Of a stretch of 64,000 nucleotides of DNA, positions 54,683-62,717 are shown piece by piece (the first letter of the stretch is position 1; each line of letters starts with the position of its first letter). The stretch covers positions 186,001 through 250,000 of the forward strand of contig NZ_AUIP01000001.1 in the NCBI RefSeq assembly GCF_000423765.1. Reading direction: 5' to 3'. Both the position numbers and the translations under genes were made by a program. This DNA is from Streptococcus porci DSM 23759. Its GTDB lineage: Bacteria > Bacillota > Bacilli > Lactobacillales > Streptococcaceae. The notes under the pieces are model-generated. The model made no database searches, was not told where the DNA came from, and worked only from the letters and a program-made list of their open reading frames with translations.

Positions 54683-55330
54683 TATCATATAAAAGACGAT
54701 AGCAATGTAGTGAAGCACGGATGCTAGGATGATAAAGAGATGCCAGATCATGTGATCGTAAGGGCGCTTGCGCGCATAGAACATTGCTCCGATGGTGTAA
54801 GCGAGTCCACCTGCTAACATGAGAAACCAGAAGACGGGTTCAGTTTTTGTGAGAATAGCTGGTAGGATAAAAATAACTAGCCAGCCCATAATCAGGTAGA
54901 GAGTCAGACTGAATTTTTCATTAATTTTCTTTGCAAAAATCTTATAGAGAATCCCAAAAATAGTAATTCCCCACTGGAGGACAATTATCAAGTAGCTCAG
55001 CCATCCTTCCAAAAGTGACAAAGCCACAGGTGTGTAGGAGCCCGCAATAGCAATGTATATCATGCTATGATCAATAATCCGTAGAATATACTTATGAGTC
55101 GAACCATAAGCCATGGAATGATAGATAGCCGAGGATAAAAACATGAGGAATAGGCTAATGACAAAGATTGACATACCAACAGCCGCCTTCGTATTATAAG
55201 CCTGATAAGCATGGATGGCCGTGACAGGCAAGAGGGTCAACATGGCTATTGCTCCAACAGCATGAGTCACACTGTTGGCAATTTCTTCACCAAAAGAAAG
55301 GCGTTTACTGAGTTTAAAGGTCTGATTCAT
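54680..55330 (-). CDS. Hemolysin III-family (YqfA/PAQR) membrane protein
   Basis: 216 aa, seven helices. PAQR features: EEIANSVTHAVGA (His/Glu), SSAIYHSMAYG (Ser/His) and HMIWHLFIILASVLHY (His pair), the predicted metal site. Start overlaps the DUF1836 gene by 17 bases. Confidence 0.92.
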   Translation of the reverse strand: MNQTFKLSKRLSFGEEIANSVTHAVGAIAMLTLLPVTAIHAYQAYNTKAAVGMSIFVISLFLMFLSSAIYHSMAYGSTHKYILRIIDHSMIYIAIAGSYTPVALSLLEGWLSYLIIVLQWGITIFGILYKIFAKKINEKFSLTLYLIMGWLVIFILPAILTKTEPVFWFLMLAGGLAYTIGAMFYARKRPYDHMIWHLFIILASVLHYIAIVFYMI

Positions 55331-55763
55331 GATTTCCTCCTTCTAGCTGACTATTAAGCCGATGGGTTTCAAAGTAGTACATCACAGTCTGACAAGCCAT
55401 CTGAATAATTTCGGGAATTTCGGTCTGCTTTTTTCTCATGCAAGACACAAAATGATTATAAAGCATTTCTGAATCCCCTACTTCCTGCAAACGATTTAAG
55501 ACTTGGCTAATCTCCTGAATGGAGAAGGTATTCTTCAAGAAGGTAATAGCAATCAGTCGTGCGACTTGATGCTTCTGGTATTTTTTCTTGATGGGTTTAC
55601 CAATATAGCCGTGCTTAACATAGTTATTAACCATGGCAGCCGTTAGTCCTTTGTCAGCTGGCATAAATTTAGGTTGCGCAATTTGATTAACCAAGAGTAG
55701 CACCTGATCTAAGTATAGTTCCAAATCAGGCAGGTCTTTCCAATAAGGAATAGCATCAAACAT
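55314..55763 (-). CDS. DUF1836 putative DNA-binding protein
   Basis: 149 aa. MerR-like N-terminal HTH segment (DKGLTAAMVNNYVKHGYI), RLIAITFLKNTFSIQEI next. The family accompanies hemolysin III genes in Firmicutes. A perfect palindrome directly upstream (55776-55802) suggests autoregulation. Confidence 0.85.
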   Translation of the reverse strand: MFDAIPYWKDLPDLELYLDQVLLLVNQIAQPKFMPADKGLTAAMVNNYVKHGYIGKPIKKKYQKHQVARLIAITFLKNTFSIQEISQVLNRLQEVGDSEMLYNHFVSCMRKKQTEIPEIIQMACQTVMYYFETHRLNSQLEGGNHESDL

Positions 55764-55775
55764 TTTTAACTTCCT

Positions 55776-55802
55776 ATTATCTAGTTTTGATAACTAGATA
55801 AT
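55776..55802. promoter_or_regulatory. 27-bp palindromic operator
   Basis: ATTATCTAGTT-ttgat-AACTAGATAAT, perfect 11-base arms, 13 bases upstream of the DUF1836 start. Probable autoregulatory site. Confidence 0.6.
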
Positions 55803-55849
55803 ATCATTTTCTAAAAATGATTGCAAGGAAAAATATGACTTTTATGCAA

Positions 55850-56585
55850 ATCATGACCACCCGTCTAACGGGTGGTTTGAACAGGGGCTATAAGCCCACA
55901 TCACCAGCCAGCGCCTAAAGACGCTGGCTTTCACTTTGTTCAAGCCTCACTGCTTTTGACTCGTCACTTGCCTCTTAAAGAGGCGTTGGTATTACTTGCC
56001 ATCATCCCTAAAGGGATCTTCGTATTCTTTCACACTCAGTTTATCAAGTGTGATATCATGCTTTTCCTGTTCTTGAATATATTTCTTTATTGTGGCTTCA
56101 TTAAGTCCGACTGTACTCACGTAATAACCCTCTGCCCAAAAATGGCGATTCCCAAACTTATATTTGAGATTGGCGTGTTTGTCAAACATCATGAGAGCAC
56201 TTTTGCCTTTCAAATAGCCCATGAAACTAGATACGCTAATTCGCGGAGGAATACTGACCAACATATGAACATGGTCCGGCACGAGATGTCCTTCAATGAT
56301 TTCTACACCTTTGTAGCGACATAAACGGTGGAATATCTCGCCTAGACTGCTTCGATATTAATTATAGATGATTTTTCGTCTATACTTAGGGATGAACACA
56401 ATGTGATATTTACACATCCACTTTGTGTGTGATAAACTATGTGCCTTTTGTGCCATACTTTTCTCCTTTCGCTTTACAGTGGGCTTGAACACCTCTATTG
56501 TAGCGCGTTTGGAGTTTTTTTGGTATAACCAGCGATGCGCACCCGCATAGCGGGTGGTTTATTTGTCTCGCACCTTACGGAGCGA
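55850..56585. mobile_element. Decayed IS200/IS605-family element
   Basis: Contains tnpA and subterminal hairpins typical of this family: ACCACCCGT-cta-ACGGGTGGT at the left (55856-55877), CACCCGC / GCGGGTG at the right (56540-56558), and an AGCCAGCG / CGCTGGCT hairpin near 55912. No tnpB. Exact ends not determined. Confidence 0.75.
55992..56456 (-). pseudogene. tnpA: IS200-type transposase TnpA with a premature stop
   Basis: HUH/Y1 transposase of about 154 codons. Starts MAQKAHSLSHTKWMCKYHIV at 56456; HUH motif in DHVHMLV; catalytic Tyr in ATIKKYIQEQE. Codon 33 is TAA (56358-56360) where family members have a sense codon (CAA would fit), so the full protein is not made. Confidence 0.85.
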
Positions 56586-56613
56586 GACGGACTTAAAGTC
56601 ACATAAAAAAAAA

Positions 56614-56641
56614 ACAAGTCTAACCAGTAGGTTAGACTTGT
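56614..56641 (-). terminator. Terminator of the ABC-F gene
   Basis: ACAAGTCTAACC-agta-GGTTAGACTTGT with a ten-T tail on the minus strand, 115 bases after the stop. Confidence 0.85.
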
Positions 56642-56756
56642 CTCTTTAGGAGATTTATGAAAAAGAATAAAGTTTGGATGTCCTATTTCTAGGATAAGAC
56701 AAGTATAGCGAAGCTTTCTTAAGGAAAACTGAAACTTTTCTTAGAAAAGACTTAAT

Positions 56757-58667
56757 TTACTCCAACCTCTCACTCAACTCTTCCCACTCTTCCATGAGAG
56801 TCATTTGTTCTTCTTGGATAGCGTCAAGTTCTTTTTGGAAATTGGCGAGTTGTCCTAGATCATTTGTTGCTAACATGTCATCGTTAATCGCAGTTTCACG
56901 CGCCTCAATTACTTCTAGACGTTCCTCAATTTCAGTGATGCGACGTGTTATTTTTCGGAGCTCTTTTTGATTGGCTTTTTGGTCTTGGTAATGGCTGGCG
57001 CCAGATGATGGGGCATCAGCTGTAACAGTCATTTCTTCTGTCTCTAATCTTGCTAGCTCTTCTGCTTCCGCTTTTTTCTCCAAATAATAATCGTAATCAC
57101 CAAGATAAAGGGTACTGCCAGTTTTTGAAATCTCCAGCACTTTTGTAGCCACGCGATTGATAAAATAGCGGTCGTGACTGACAAAAAGGAGGGTGCCGTC
57201 AAAGTCTATAAGGGCATTTTCTAGCACTTCCTTGCTATCAATGTCCAAGTGGTTGGTCGGCTCGTCCAGGATAAGAAAATTGTTATTTTCCATGGAGAGT
57301 TTGGCGAGAAGCAAGCGAGCTTTCTCACCACCAGACAGCATGGAGACGGACTTTTTAACATCATCTCCAGAGAAGAGGAAAGCACCTAGGCGATTTCTAA
57401 TCTCCACTTCTGGTGTGGTCGGAAAGGCATTCCATAGCTCGTCAAGGACGGTATTGGTGCTAGTGAGCGCTGACTGAGTCTGGTCATAGTAGCCGACTTC
57501 GACATTGGCACCGTAAGTCGATGTACCCGCAATAAAGGGAATCTTACCCACCACAGACTTGATAAAGGTAGTCTTTCCAATACCGTTAGGTCCGACAATC
57601 GCTATAGCATCCATCTTTTTGACATCTAGAGAAATAGGCTGCGCTAAAATATCACCATCGTAGCCGATAGCTGTATCTGTCACGGTCAAAACGACATTGC
57701 CTGATACTTTCTCCGAATGGAAGGTCATGTGTGCGGATTTGTGTCCGGCAGAGGGTTTGTCTAGACGCTCCATTTTATCTAACTGCTTGCGACGGGCTTG
57801 GGCACGTTTGGTCGTCGAAGCGCGGACGATGTTACGTTGGACAAAATCTTCTAGCTTAGCAATTTCTTTGGCTTGTTTTTCAAAATTCTTTTCCTCAGTA
57901 GCTAACTTTTCAGCTTTTAAATCCATGAACTTGGAATAGTTACCTGCGTAGCGGTCAAGGCTGTGAGGATTGAGGTCAAGCGTGATAGTGGTCACCTTAT
58001 CAAGGAAATAACGGTCGTGACTGACAATAATGAGAGCCCCTTGATAGTTGATCAGATAATTTTCCAGCCAGGCAATGGTCTCGATATCCAAGTGATTGGT
58101 TGGCTCGTCTAGCACTAGGAGTTCTGGTTTTTCAAGCAGCATTTTAGCCAAGGCTAAGCGGGTATTTTGCCCACCAGAGAGCTGGTCAATAGTCATACCC
58201 CACATGCTCTGATCAAACTTAAAGCCATTGAGAATGGCTCGAATGTCAGACTCATAAGTAAAACCGCCTCGCTGCCTGAAATCTTCAGACAAACGATCGT
58301 AGTCGGCCATGACTTTATCTAGGTCGCTTCCAGTCAGCTCTGCCATTTTCAATTCCATCAACCGAAGTTTTTTCTCATCATTGCGTAGATCATCGAAAAC
58401 ATGAAGCATTTCATCATAAATAGTATTTCGAGATACAAAACGACTGTCTTGCGCTAGATAAGAGAGGCTGAGGTCGCGCTTGGTATTGATTTCACCAGAA
58501 GTCGGTGTCTCTTCTCCTACCAAAATCTTAAGAAGTGTCGACTTCCCCACACCATTTCGACCAACAAGGGCAATGCGGTCTCGTTCATCGACTTGAATGT
58601 TAATGTTATCGAAAAGAACGTCACCTGAAAAGGAACGCTCAATCTTGTTTCCACTTAGTATAATCAT
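56757..58667 (-). CDS. ABC-F family ATPase (ribosome-associated)
   Basis: 636 aa, two ATPase domains without membrane segments. Walker A: GRNGVGKST and GPNGIGKTT; signatures LSGGQNTRLALAK and LSGGEKARLLLAK; linker rich in charged helix (about 240-310); C-terminal coiled coil (about 545-636). ABC-F proteins act on ribosome function; subgroup (YdiF/Uup-like) by layout. Not evidently a resistance factor. Confidence 0.93.
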   Translation of the reverse strand: MIILSGNKIERSFSGDVLFDNINIQVDERDRIALVGRNGVGKSTLLKILVGEETPTSGEINTKRDLSLSYLAQDSRFVSRNTIYDEMLHVFDDLRNDEKKLRLMELKMAELTGSDLDKVMADYDRLSEDFRQRGGFTYESDIRAILNGFKFDQSMWGMTIDQLSGGQNTRLALAKMLLEKPELLVLDEPTNHLDIETIAWLENYLINYQGALIIVSHDRYFLDKVTTITLDLNPHSLDRYAGNYSKFMDLKAEKLATEEKNFEKQAKEIAKLEDFVQRNIVRASTTKRAQARRKQLDKMERLDKPSAGHKSAHMTFHSEKVSGNVVLTVTDTAIGYDGDILAQPISLDVKKMDAIAIVGPNGIGKTTFIKSVVGKIPFIAGTSTYGANVEVGYYDQTQSALTSTNTVLDELWNAFPTTPEVEIRNRLGAFLFSGDDVKKSVSMLSGGEKARLLLAKLSMENNNFLILDEPTNHLDIDSKEVLENALIDFDGTLLFVSHDRYFINRVATKVLEISKTGSTLYLGDYDYYLEKKAEAEELARLETEEMTVTADAPSSGASHYQDQKANQKELRKITRRITEIEERLEVIEARETAINDDMLATNDLGQLANFQKELDAIQEEQMTLMEEWEELSERLE

Positions 58668-58685
58668 AGTTTTATTATAGCAAAA

Positions 58686-58720
58686 ATCAGCTAGATTTCG
58701 CAGCTAGCTGATAGTTTTTT
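58686..58720. terminator. Bidirectional-type hairpin
   Basis: ATCAGCTAG / CTAGCTGAT with seven T; follows the stop of the 118-aa membrane protein gene on the minus strand. Confidence 0.75.
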
Positions 58721-59076
58721 TAGATAAATTGTCTAATAAGCTCTTGGTTTTGCCAGATGAGATAAAAACCACCTGCAAGAATGATAAGGAAGAGGATAAA
58801 TTTTATCACACCTTTAACAAAACGAATGAGTAAAGTCAAAATAACTGAAATAACTAGCCATGACCAAGCAGAGCCAGCCATGAAAGCAGAGACTTGTTCA
58901 TAACTATTTCCCACAAGGTGGATTAACCAATCAGGAAGATGAGCAGATAAATCCGCAGTCGAAAAACCTGTCAGATTAGCCACTTGGTGCTTTAAATTCT
59001 GTAAATAACCAAAGACACCAGCATTAAAGAGCAAGAGACCGGCTTGCTCAGGGTATTTTTTCATCAATTGAAACAT
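58720..59076 (-). CDS. Small membrane protein of unknown family
   Basis: 118 aa; two C-terminal hydrophobic helices (WSWLVISVILTLLIRF and FILFLIILAGGFYLIW) after an N-terminal region with FNAGVFGYLQNLKHQVANL. Lies 15 bases after the protease gene, same strand, so possibly its partner. No family recognised. Confidence 0.65.
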   Translation of the reverse strand: MFQLMKKYPEQAGLLLFNAGVFGYLQNLKHQVANLTGFSTADLSAHLPDWLIHLVGNSYEQVSAFMAGSAWSWLVISVILTLLIRFVKGVIKFILFLIILAGGFYLIWQNQELIRQFI

Positions 59077-59091
59077 ATTAATCCTTTCACA

Positions 59092-59805
59092 TTAAGCGTA
59101 GAGGGCATTGACAGCTTCAATATCTGAAGCCTGAATACCAAAGTAGGAACCAGCTGATTGCATGACTGAGTCCTGACTATCATTATGAGCAAGTCCAATA
59201 GCATGTCCCAGTTCATGACTGGCAGTATTGACAATACGCTCAAAGCTGTAACCATAATCCTCATCGAGCAGAAAATAGCTGTTGAGGTAAACATCGGCGT
59301 GAACCAAATAATTGGTCAAACTGTTTGTCTGGGTATCAGCAAGTCCAGCAGCCTTAGTATTCGCATCGGACATATCGGTAGCGATGATATCAGCCGTGCT
59401 TTCTTGATCAACAAAAACAAAGGTAAAGACTCCTGTTGCATTCCATTGCGCAATAGCTTCTTGATAGGCTAAACGCAAGGTTTCATCCGTTGATTTCAGG
59501 TAAACTGTTGCTTGTCGATTGGACCAGCGGGCGCTTGTATCATTTTCATGAGTGTCAGTTGCCAACTGACTGACCGCATCTATGGTGTCCTTAGTGGCTC
59601 TGCTATTGACAAAAAAGGATACTTTAGAAAAAACTTGATCGATAGATTGGGCGAAAGATGAATTGCTTGTTTGAGTATAGGTAAAAAGCAGGGCAGCTAC
59701 CAGAGCGAGGAAGAGTATTGTCTTAAAGACCCCTAAAACTAATGACCAAATCAAACGTAACATTAGCCTAGGTATCAGAAAAAGATAATCTAGAAATTTC
59801 CGCAT
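59092..59805 (-). CDS. Matrixin-like zinc metalloprotease, membrane-anchored
   Basis: 237 aa. N-terminal membrane helix (about 15-42), then an extracellular domain ending with the metzincin zinc site HELGHAIGLAHND (HExxHxxGxxH) and the Met-turn in DSVMQSAG. Similar to M10-type peptidases of streptococci. No propeptide Cys switch is seen. Substrate unknown. Confidence 0.88.
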   Translation of the reverse strand: MRKFLDYLFLIPRLMLRLIWSLVLGVFKTILFLALVAALLFTYTQTSNSSFAQSIDQVFSKVSFFVNSRATKDTIDAVSQLATDTHENDTSARWSNRQATVYLKSTDETLRLAYQEAIAQWNATGVFTFVFVDQESTADIIATDMSDANTKAAGLADTQTNSLTNYLVHADVYLNSYFLLDEDYGYSFERIVNTASHELGHAIGLAHNDSQDSVMQSAGSYFGIQASDIEAVNALYA

Positions 59806-59942
59806 AAATCCCTCCTTTAAGATGAATTTCTCTCAGTATAGCAAGCTCCAATTAAAAATTCAAGGCAAAAGTCAGCTGTTATTAATTTGTTATCTTTTGT
59901 AAAAACATCTCAAAAGCATTGCAATATTGGTCCTTTCTGTGC

Positions 59943-60057
59943 TAGAATGAATAGGTAAGTTTTTCTTACACAGAGTAGGTGATTCGCGTTAAGTGTGTGT
60001 GAATGGGATGTTGTCACACAACGAAGCCAGTAGGCGCGGTGAATCATTGCATCCGCT
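59943..60057 (+). promoter_or_regulatory. THF riboswitch
   Basis: The promoter TAGAAT (59943-59948, extended TGC) is followed by the aptamer 59971-60057. It has hallmark blocks of the tetrahydrofolate riboswitch: GAGTAGGTGATTCGCGTTAAG, GTGTGTGAATGGGATG, GTCACACAACGAAGC and GGTGAATCATTGCATCCGC. Very close to the S. mutans folT riboswitch. It precedes a folate transporter gene, which confirms the call. Confidence 0.95.
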
Positions 60058-60103
60058 GTTAAATCAGATAATCTGATTTAACAGCTCCAAAACAAAAAGG
60101 AGC
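60056..60103 (+). promoter_or_regulatory. Expression platform of the THF riboswitch
   Basis: CTGTTAAATCAGA-taa-TCTGATTTAACAG (60056-60084) shares its first five bases with the 3' side of the aptamer closing stem, so the two compete. Next, GCTCC (60084-60088) can pair with the ribosome site GGAGC (60099-60103). No U run, so control is probably at translation. Confidence 0.6.
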
Positions 60104-60110
60104 CTTATAC

Positions 60111-60680
60111 ATGAAAACTTTTTTCAAAACACCAGCGCTTTCAACACAGCGCTTGGTTACCCTTGCTATGTTGATTGCCATTGCCTTTGTCATTAGCCAA
60201 TTTGACATTCGCATCATTCCCAATCAGCTTCAAATTACTCTCACTTTCCTTGTGAATGCAGTCATCGGTGCTATCGCCGGTCCTATTTGGGGCTTTGTCA
60301 GTTTAGCCGTCCTCGATTTATCAACTATCTTCCTTTCGCCTGATGCAGCAAATTTCCTACCTGCCTGGACTTTGATGGAAGCTGCAACTGGTTTTCTGTA
60401 TGGACTTTTCTTTTATGGAAAAGAGCTGAGCTGGTCTTCTAAAAAGAGTTGGCTTTATGTCAGCTTTGCCATTATGATTATCATGCTTTTTAGTACCTTT
60501 ATCATGACACCTCTGCTTCTTCAGGTCTACTTTAAGTATGATTTTGTGGCTCAATACATCGCAGGCCGCTGGCTAAAAATCTTTGAAATTCCTATCCGGA
60601 TTATTGCCACCATGGCTATCCTTCCACAGCTACAACGCATTCCTGAACTGCGCAAGTTGATGGGACTTACAAAATCATAA
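60111..60680 (+). CDS. folT: Folate ECF transporter S component
   Basis: 189-aa membrane protein with six helices; substrate-binding S component that uses the shared EcfAA'T module. Starts MKTFFKTPALSTQRLVTLAM; IRIIPNQLQITLTFL, PDAANFLPAWTLMEA and GRWLKIFEIPIRII are typical. Behind a THF riboswitch, so repressed when folate is plentiful. Confidence 0.95.
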   Translation: MKTFFKTPALSTQRLVTLAMLIAIAFVISQFDIRIIPNQLQITLTFLVNAVIGAIAGPIWGFVSLAVLDLSTIFLSPDAANFLPAWTLMEAATGFLYGLFFYGKELSWSSKKSWLYVSFAIMIIMLFSTFIMTPLLLQVYFKYDFVAQYIAGRWLKIFEIPIRIIATMAILPQLQRIPELRKLMGLTKS

Positions 60681-60686
60681 CATAAC

Positions 60687-60713
60687 AAGAGCGTTCATCC
60701 CCGCTCTTTTTTA
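60687..60713 (+). terminator. Terminator of folT
   Basis: AAGAGCG / CGCTCTT with six T. Confidence 0.9.
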
Positions 60714-60752
60714 TATAGCAAAAAAGTCTGGAATATCCAGACTTGAGGTTCT

Positions 60753-60856
60753 ATAGTCGAATGAATTGGCTTTCAGACAAGGAGCTGAGGTGCAGGCAGT
60801 ACTAGAGTATGGAAAGCCGAAAGTGACACTGTATCAAAGCTAATGCAAATGACTAT
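60753..60856. repeat. MITE-like intergenic element
   Basis: About 104 bp with imperfect terminal inverted repeats (ATAGTCGAATGAATT at 60753-60767 against the complement of 60842-60856; 11 of 15 match) and inner GGCTTTC / GAAAGCC. No ORF. Looks like a small interspersed repeat of streptococci. Confidence 0.5.
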
Positions 60857-60890
60857 ATTCTAATTTTAATAGTTGTTCTTGGTTGCAAGA

Positions 60891-61520
60891 TTAATTCTGC
60901 CAATTTTCTTGATTTTCTTTAAATTTTTTGAGAAGTTGTAGACCGTCTGCGGTAATGTAACCTTGAACCTTTGCTACTTTGATGAGCTCTGAATAATTTG
61001 ACAGAGTAACCAATTTAACACCAGCCTTTTCAAAATTTTCAGTGGCTTTTGGTAATTCATAGGTGAAGATAGCTGCGACACCCAATACCTCCACACCAGC
61101 TTCCTGCGCAGCTTTGACCGCTTCAAGAACAGAACCACCTGTCGAAATCAAGTCCTCGATGATGACCATTTTTTGCCCCTTAACGACACGACCTTCAATC
61201 TGATTGCCAGCTCCATGAGCTTTCGGTTTTGAACGGATATAAGAAAAAGGCAGGTTCATTTTATCTGCAATGATAGCCCCGTGTGGGATACCTGCTGTTG
61301 CGGTACCTGCAATCACTTCCACCTCAGGAAAATGTTCTTTGATTTTTTCTACAAAGCCATCCTCAATAAGGGTACGTGTCTCAGGATAAGAAAGGGTAAT
61401 ACGATTGTCGGTATAAATAGGTGACTTAATACCTGATGCCCATGTAAAAGGCTCCTCTGGTTTGAGATATACTGCTTTTATATCTAATAGATCAGATGCG
61501 ATGTGAGTTGCGAGTGTCAT
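60891..61520 (-). CDS. pyrE: Orotate phosphoribosyltransferase
   Basis: 209-aa enzyme: orotate + PRPP to OMP + PPi. PRPP motif [27 protein letters not shown] start region; [15 protein letters not shown] use ATG 61520 (GGAG 7 bases upstream); ATG 61532 would add four residues. Last gene of the pyrF operon. Confidence 0.96.
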   Translation of the reverse strand: MTLATHIASDLLDIKAVYLKPEEPFTWASGIKSPIYTDNRITLSYPETRTLIEDGFVEKIKEHFPEVEVIAGTATAGIPHGAIIADKMNLPFSYIRSKPKAHGAGNQIEGRVVKGQKMVIIEDLISTGGSVLEAVKAAQEAGVEVLGVAAIFTYELPKATENFEKAGVKLVTLSNYSELIKVAKVQGYITADGLQLLKKFKENQENWQN

Positions 61521-61537
61521 AATGTTCTCCATTTCTT

Positions 61538-61864
61538 TTATAATAATTCAATCCAAGAATCAAAGTATTGCTCAATAAACTGTGTATCTTGCCTGATGTC
61601 CTCTAAACTAAGTTCTTCCCCAGGCGAGGTCAAAACCCATTTATCCTCAACATCATTTGTTCGATGAATGATGGCCACCAGCTCTCCGTCAAAGGTTTCT
61701 ATGGGCTTAATAACTTGCTTAGAGAGGATGTAGACATCTTGTTCTTCCCCATCACCAGCAATCCTATCAGGGATGTAGCCATAATTGACTGAATAGATAT
61801 TGCCATAACTATCCTGATAGCCCATAGGCCTATCAACGATTACTTTGAAAAAGTCTCTAACCAT
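61538..61864 (-). CDS. Short family I inorganic pyrophosphatase-like protein
   Basis: 108 aa. [29 protein letters not shown] (metal-binding acidic motif, with Glu at the middle position of the usual DxDxxD) and [11 protein letters not shown] follow the order of family I pyrophosphatases, but the protein is much shorter than the usual ~175 aa. It overlaps pyrF by 8 bases and precedes pyrE, whose reaction releases PPi, so removal of PPi is a plausible job. Activity unproven. Confidence 0.75.
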   Translation of the reverse strand: MVRDFFKVIVDRPMGYQDSYGNIYSVNYGYIPDRIAGDGEEQDVYILSKQVIKPIETFDGELVAIIHRTNDVEDKWVLTSPGEELSLEDIRQDTQFIEQYFDSWIELL

Positions 61865-62549
61865 TCCATTCTTCCTTGATAGCTAGATAAGCAGCTACTG
61901 GATCCTGAGCTCTTGTAATCGGTCTCCCAACCACGATATAGTCAGAGCCAATTTTTCTAGCTTGGCTTGGGGTCATAACCCGTTTTTGATCGCCAATAGC
62001 AGAGCCCAAAGGACGGATACCTGGGGTTAAACAGATAAAGTCTGACTGGGTTGTTGATTTGATTTGATCTACTTCATGTGCAGAGCAGACAACCCCGTCA
62101 AGACCTGCAATCGCTGCTTTTTTAGCATAGTGACAAACAGCGTCAGATAGGCTAGTTTGAATATTTTGGTCTTCTCGCATTTGTTCTTCGGATGTTGAGG
62201 TCAACTGGGTTACCGCAATCAGTTTTGCAGAACTTCCTAAACCTTCTCTGGCTGCTCTCATCATCTCTACACCGCCTGCTGCATGGACGTTGGTCATATC
62301 TACACCTAATTGGCTTAGCACCGCCATAGCTGACTTTACAGTATTAGGAATATCGTGAAGTTTCAAGTCCAAAAAGACTGAATGCCCCTGGCTTTTGACA
62401 AAGTTAACAATCTCTGGACCGAGTGCATAGTAGAGTTCCATGCCAATCTTGACATAGAGCTTCTCCTCTGCTGGAAAAAGAGCCAAGAAGGTCTTGACCT
62501 CGTCAAAGGTCGAAAAATCTAGAGCGATAATGGGACGTTTTTCGTACAT
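61857..62549 (-). CDS. pyrF: Orotidine 5'-phosphate decarboxylase
   Basis: 230 aa, converts OMP to UMP. Motifs [29 protein letters not shown] (catalytic Lys-Asp-Lys-Asp), and [12 protein letters not shown] phosphate site. First gene after the PyrR attenuator; AAAGGAGG ribosome site. Confidence 0.97.
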   Translation of the reverse strand: MYEKRPIIALDFSTFDEVKTFLALFPAEEKLYVKIGMELYYALGPEIVNFVKSQGHSVFLDLKLHDIPNTVKSAMAVLSQLGVDMTNVHAAGGVEMMRAAREGLGSSAKLIAVTQLTSTSEEQMREDQNIQTSLSDAVCHYAKKAAIAGLDGVVCSAHEVDQIKSTTQSDFICLTPGIRPLGSAIGDQKRVMTPSQARKIGSDYIVVGRPITRAQDPVAAYLAIKEEWNG

Positions 62550-62573
62550 GTGGCCTCCTTTTGCCTAAGAAAA

Positions 62574-62706
62574 GAACCCCGCCAGAGGGCAGGGTTCGAC
62601 AAAAGAGTAGGCAAAGAGCCTTTATTTTTATCGTGAACCTTGCAAGCCTCTCTGGACTCGGTTAAAGGTTTTTCTCAATTATAGGTTAGTTTGTGAGGAA
62701 AGTCAA
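62574..62706 (-). promoter_or_regulatory. PyrR-dependent attenuator and promoter of the pyrF operon
   Basis: Minus strand: promoter TTGACT (62701-62706), 17 bases, TATAAT (62678-62683). Then the PyrR binding loop AGTCCAGAGAGGCT (62644-62657), enclosed by AACCTT / AAGGTT, then the terminator GAACCCTGCC-ctct-GGCGGGGTTC with T-rich tail (62574-62597). UMP-bound PyrR would favour termination. Confidence 0.9.
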
Positions 62707-62717
62707 GGAAAAATTGG

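Noticed and set aside
55956-56324. 122-codon plus-strand ORF across the IS200 element
   Set aside because: Antisense shadow of tnpA.
56757-58667. ABC-F protein as an antibiotic-resistance determinant
   Set aside because: Layout fits housekeeping ABC-F members; nothing in context or sequence points to resistance.
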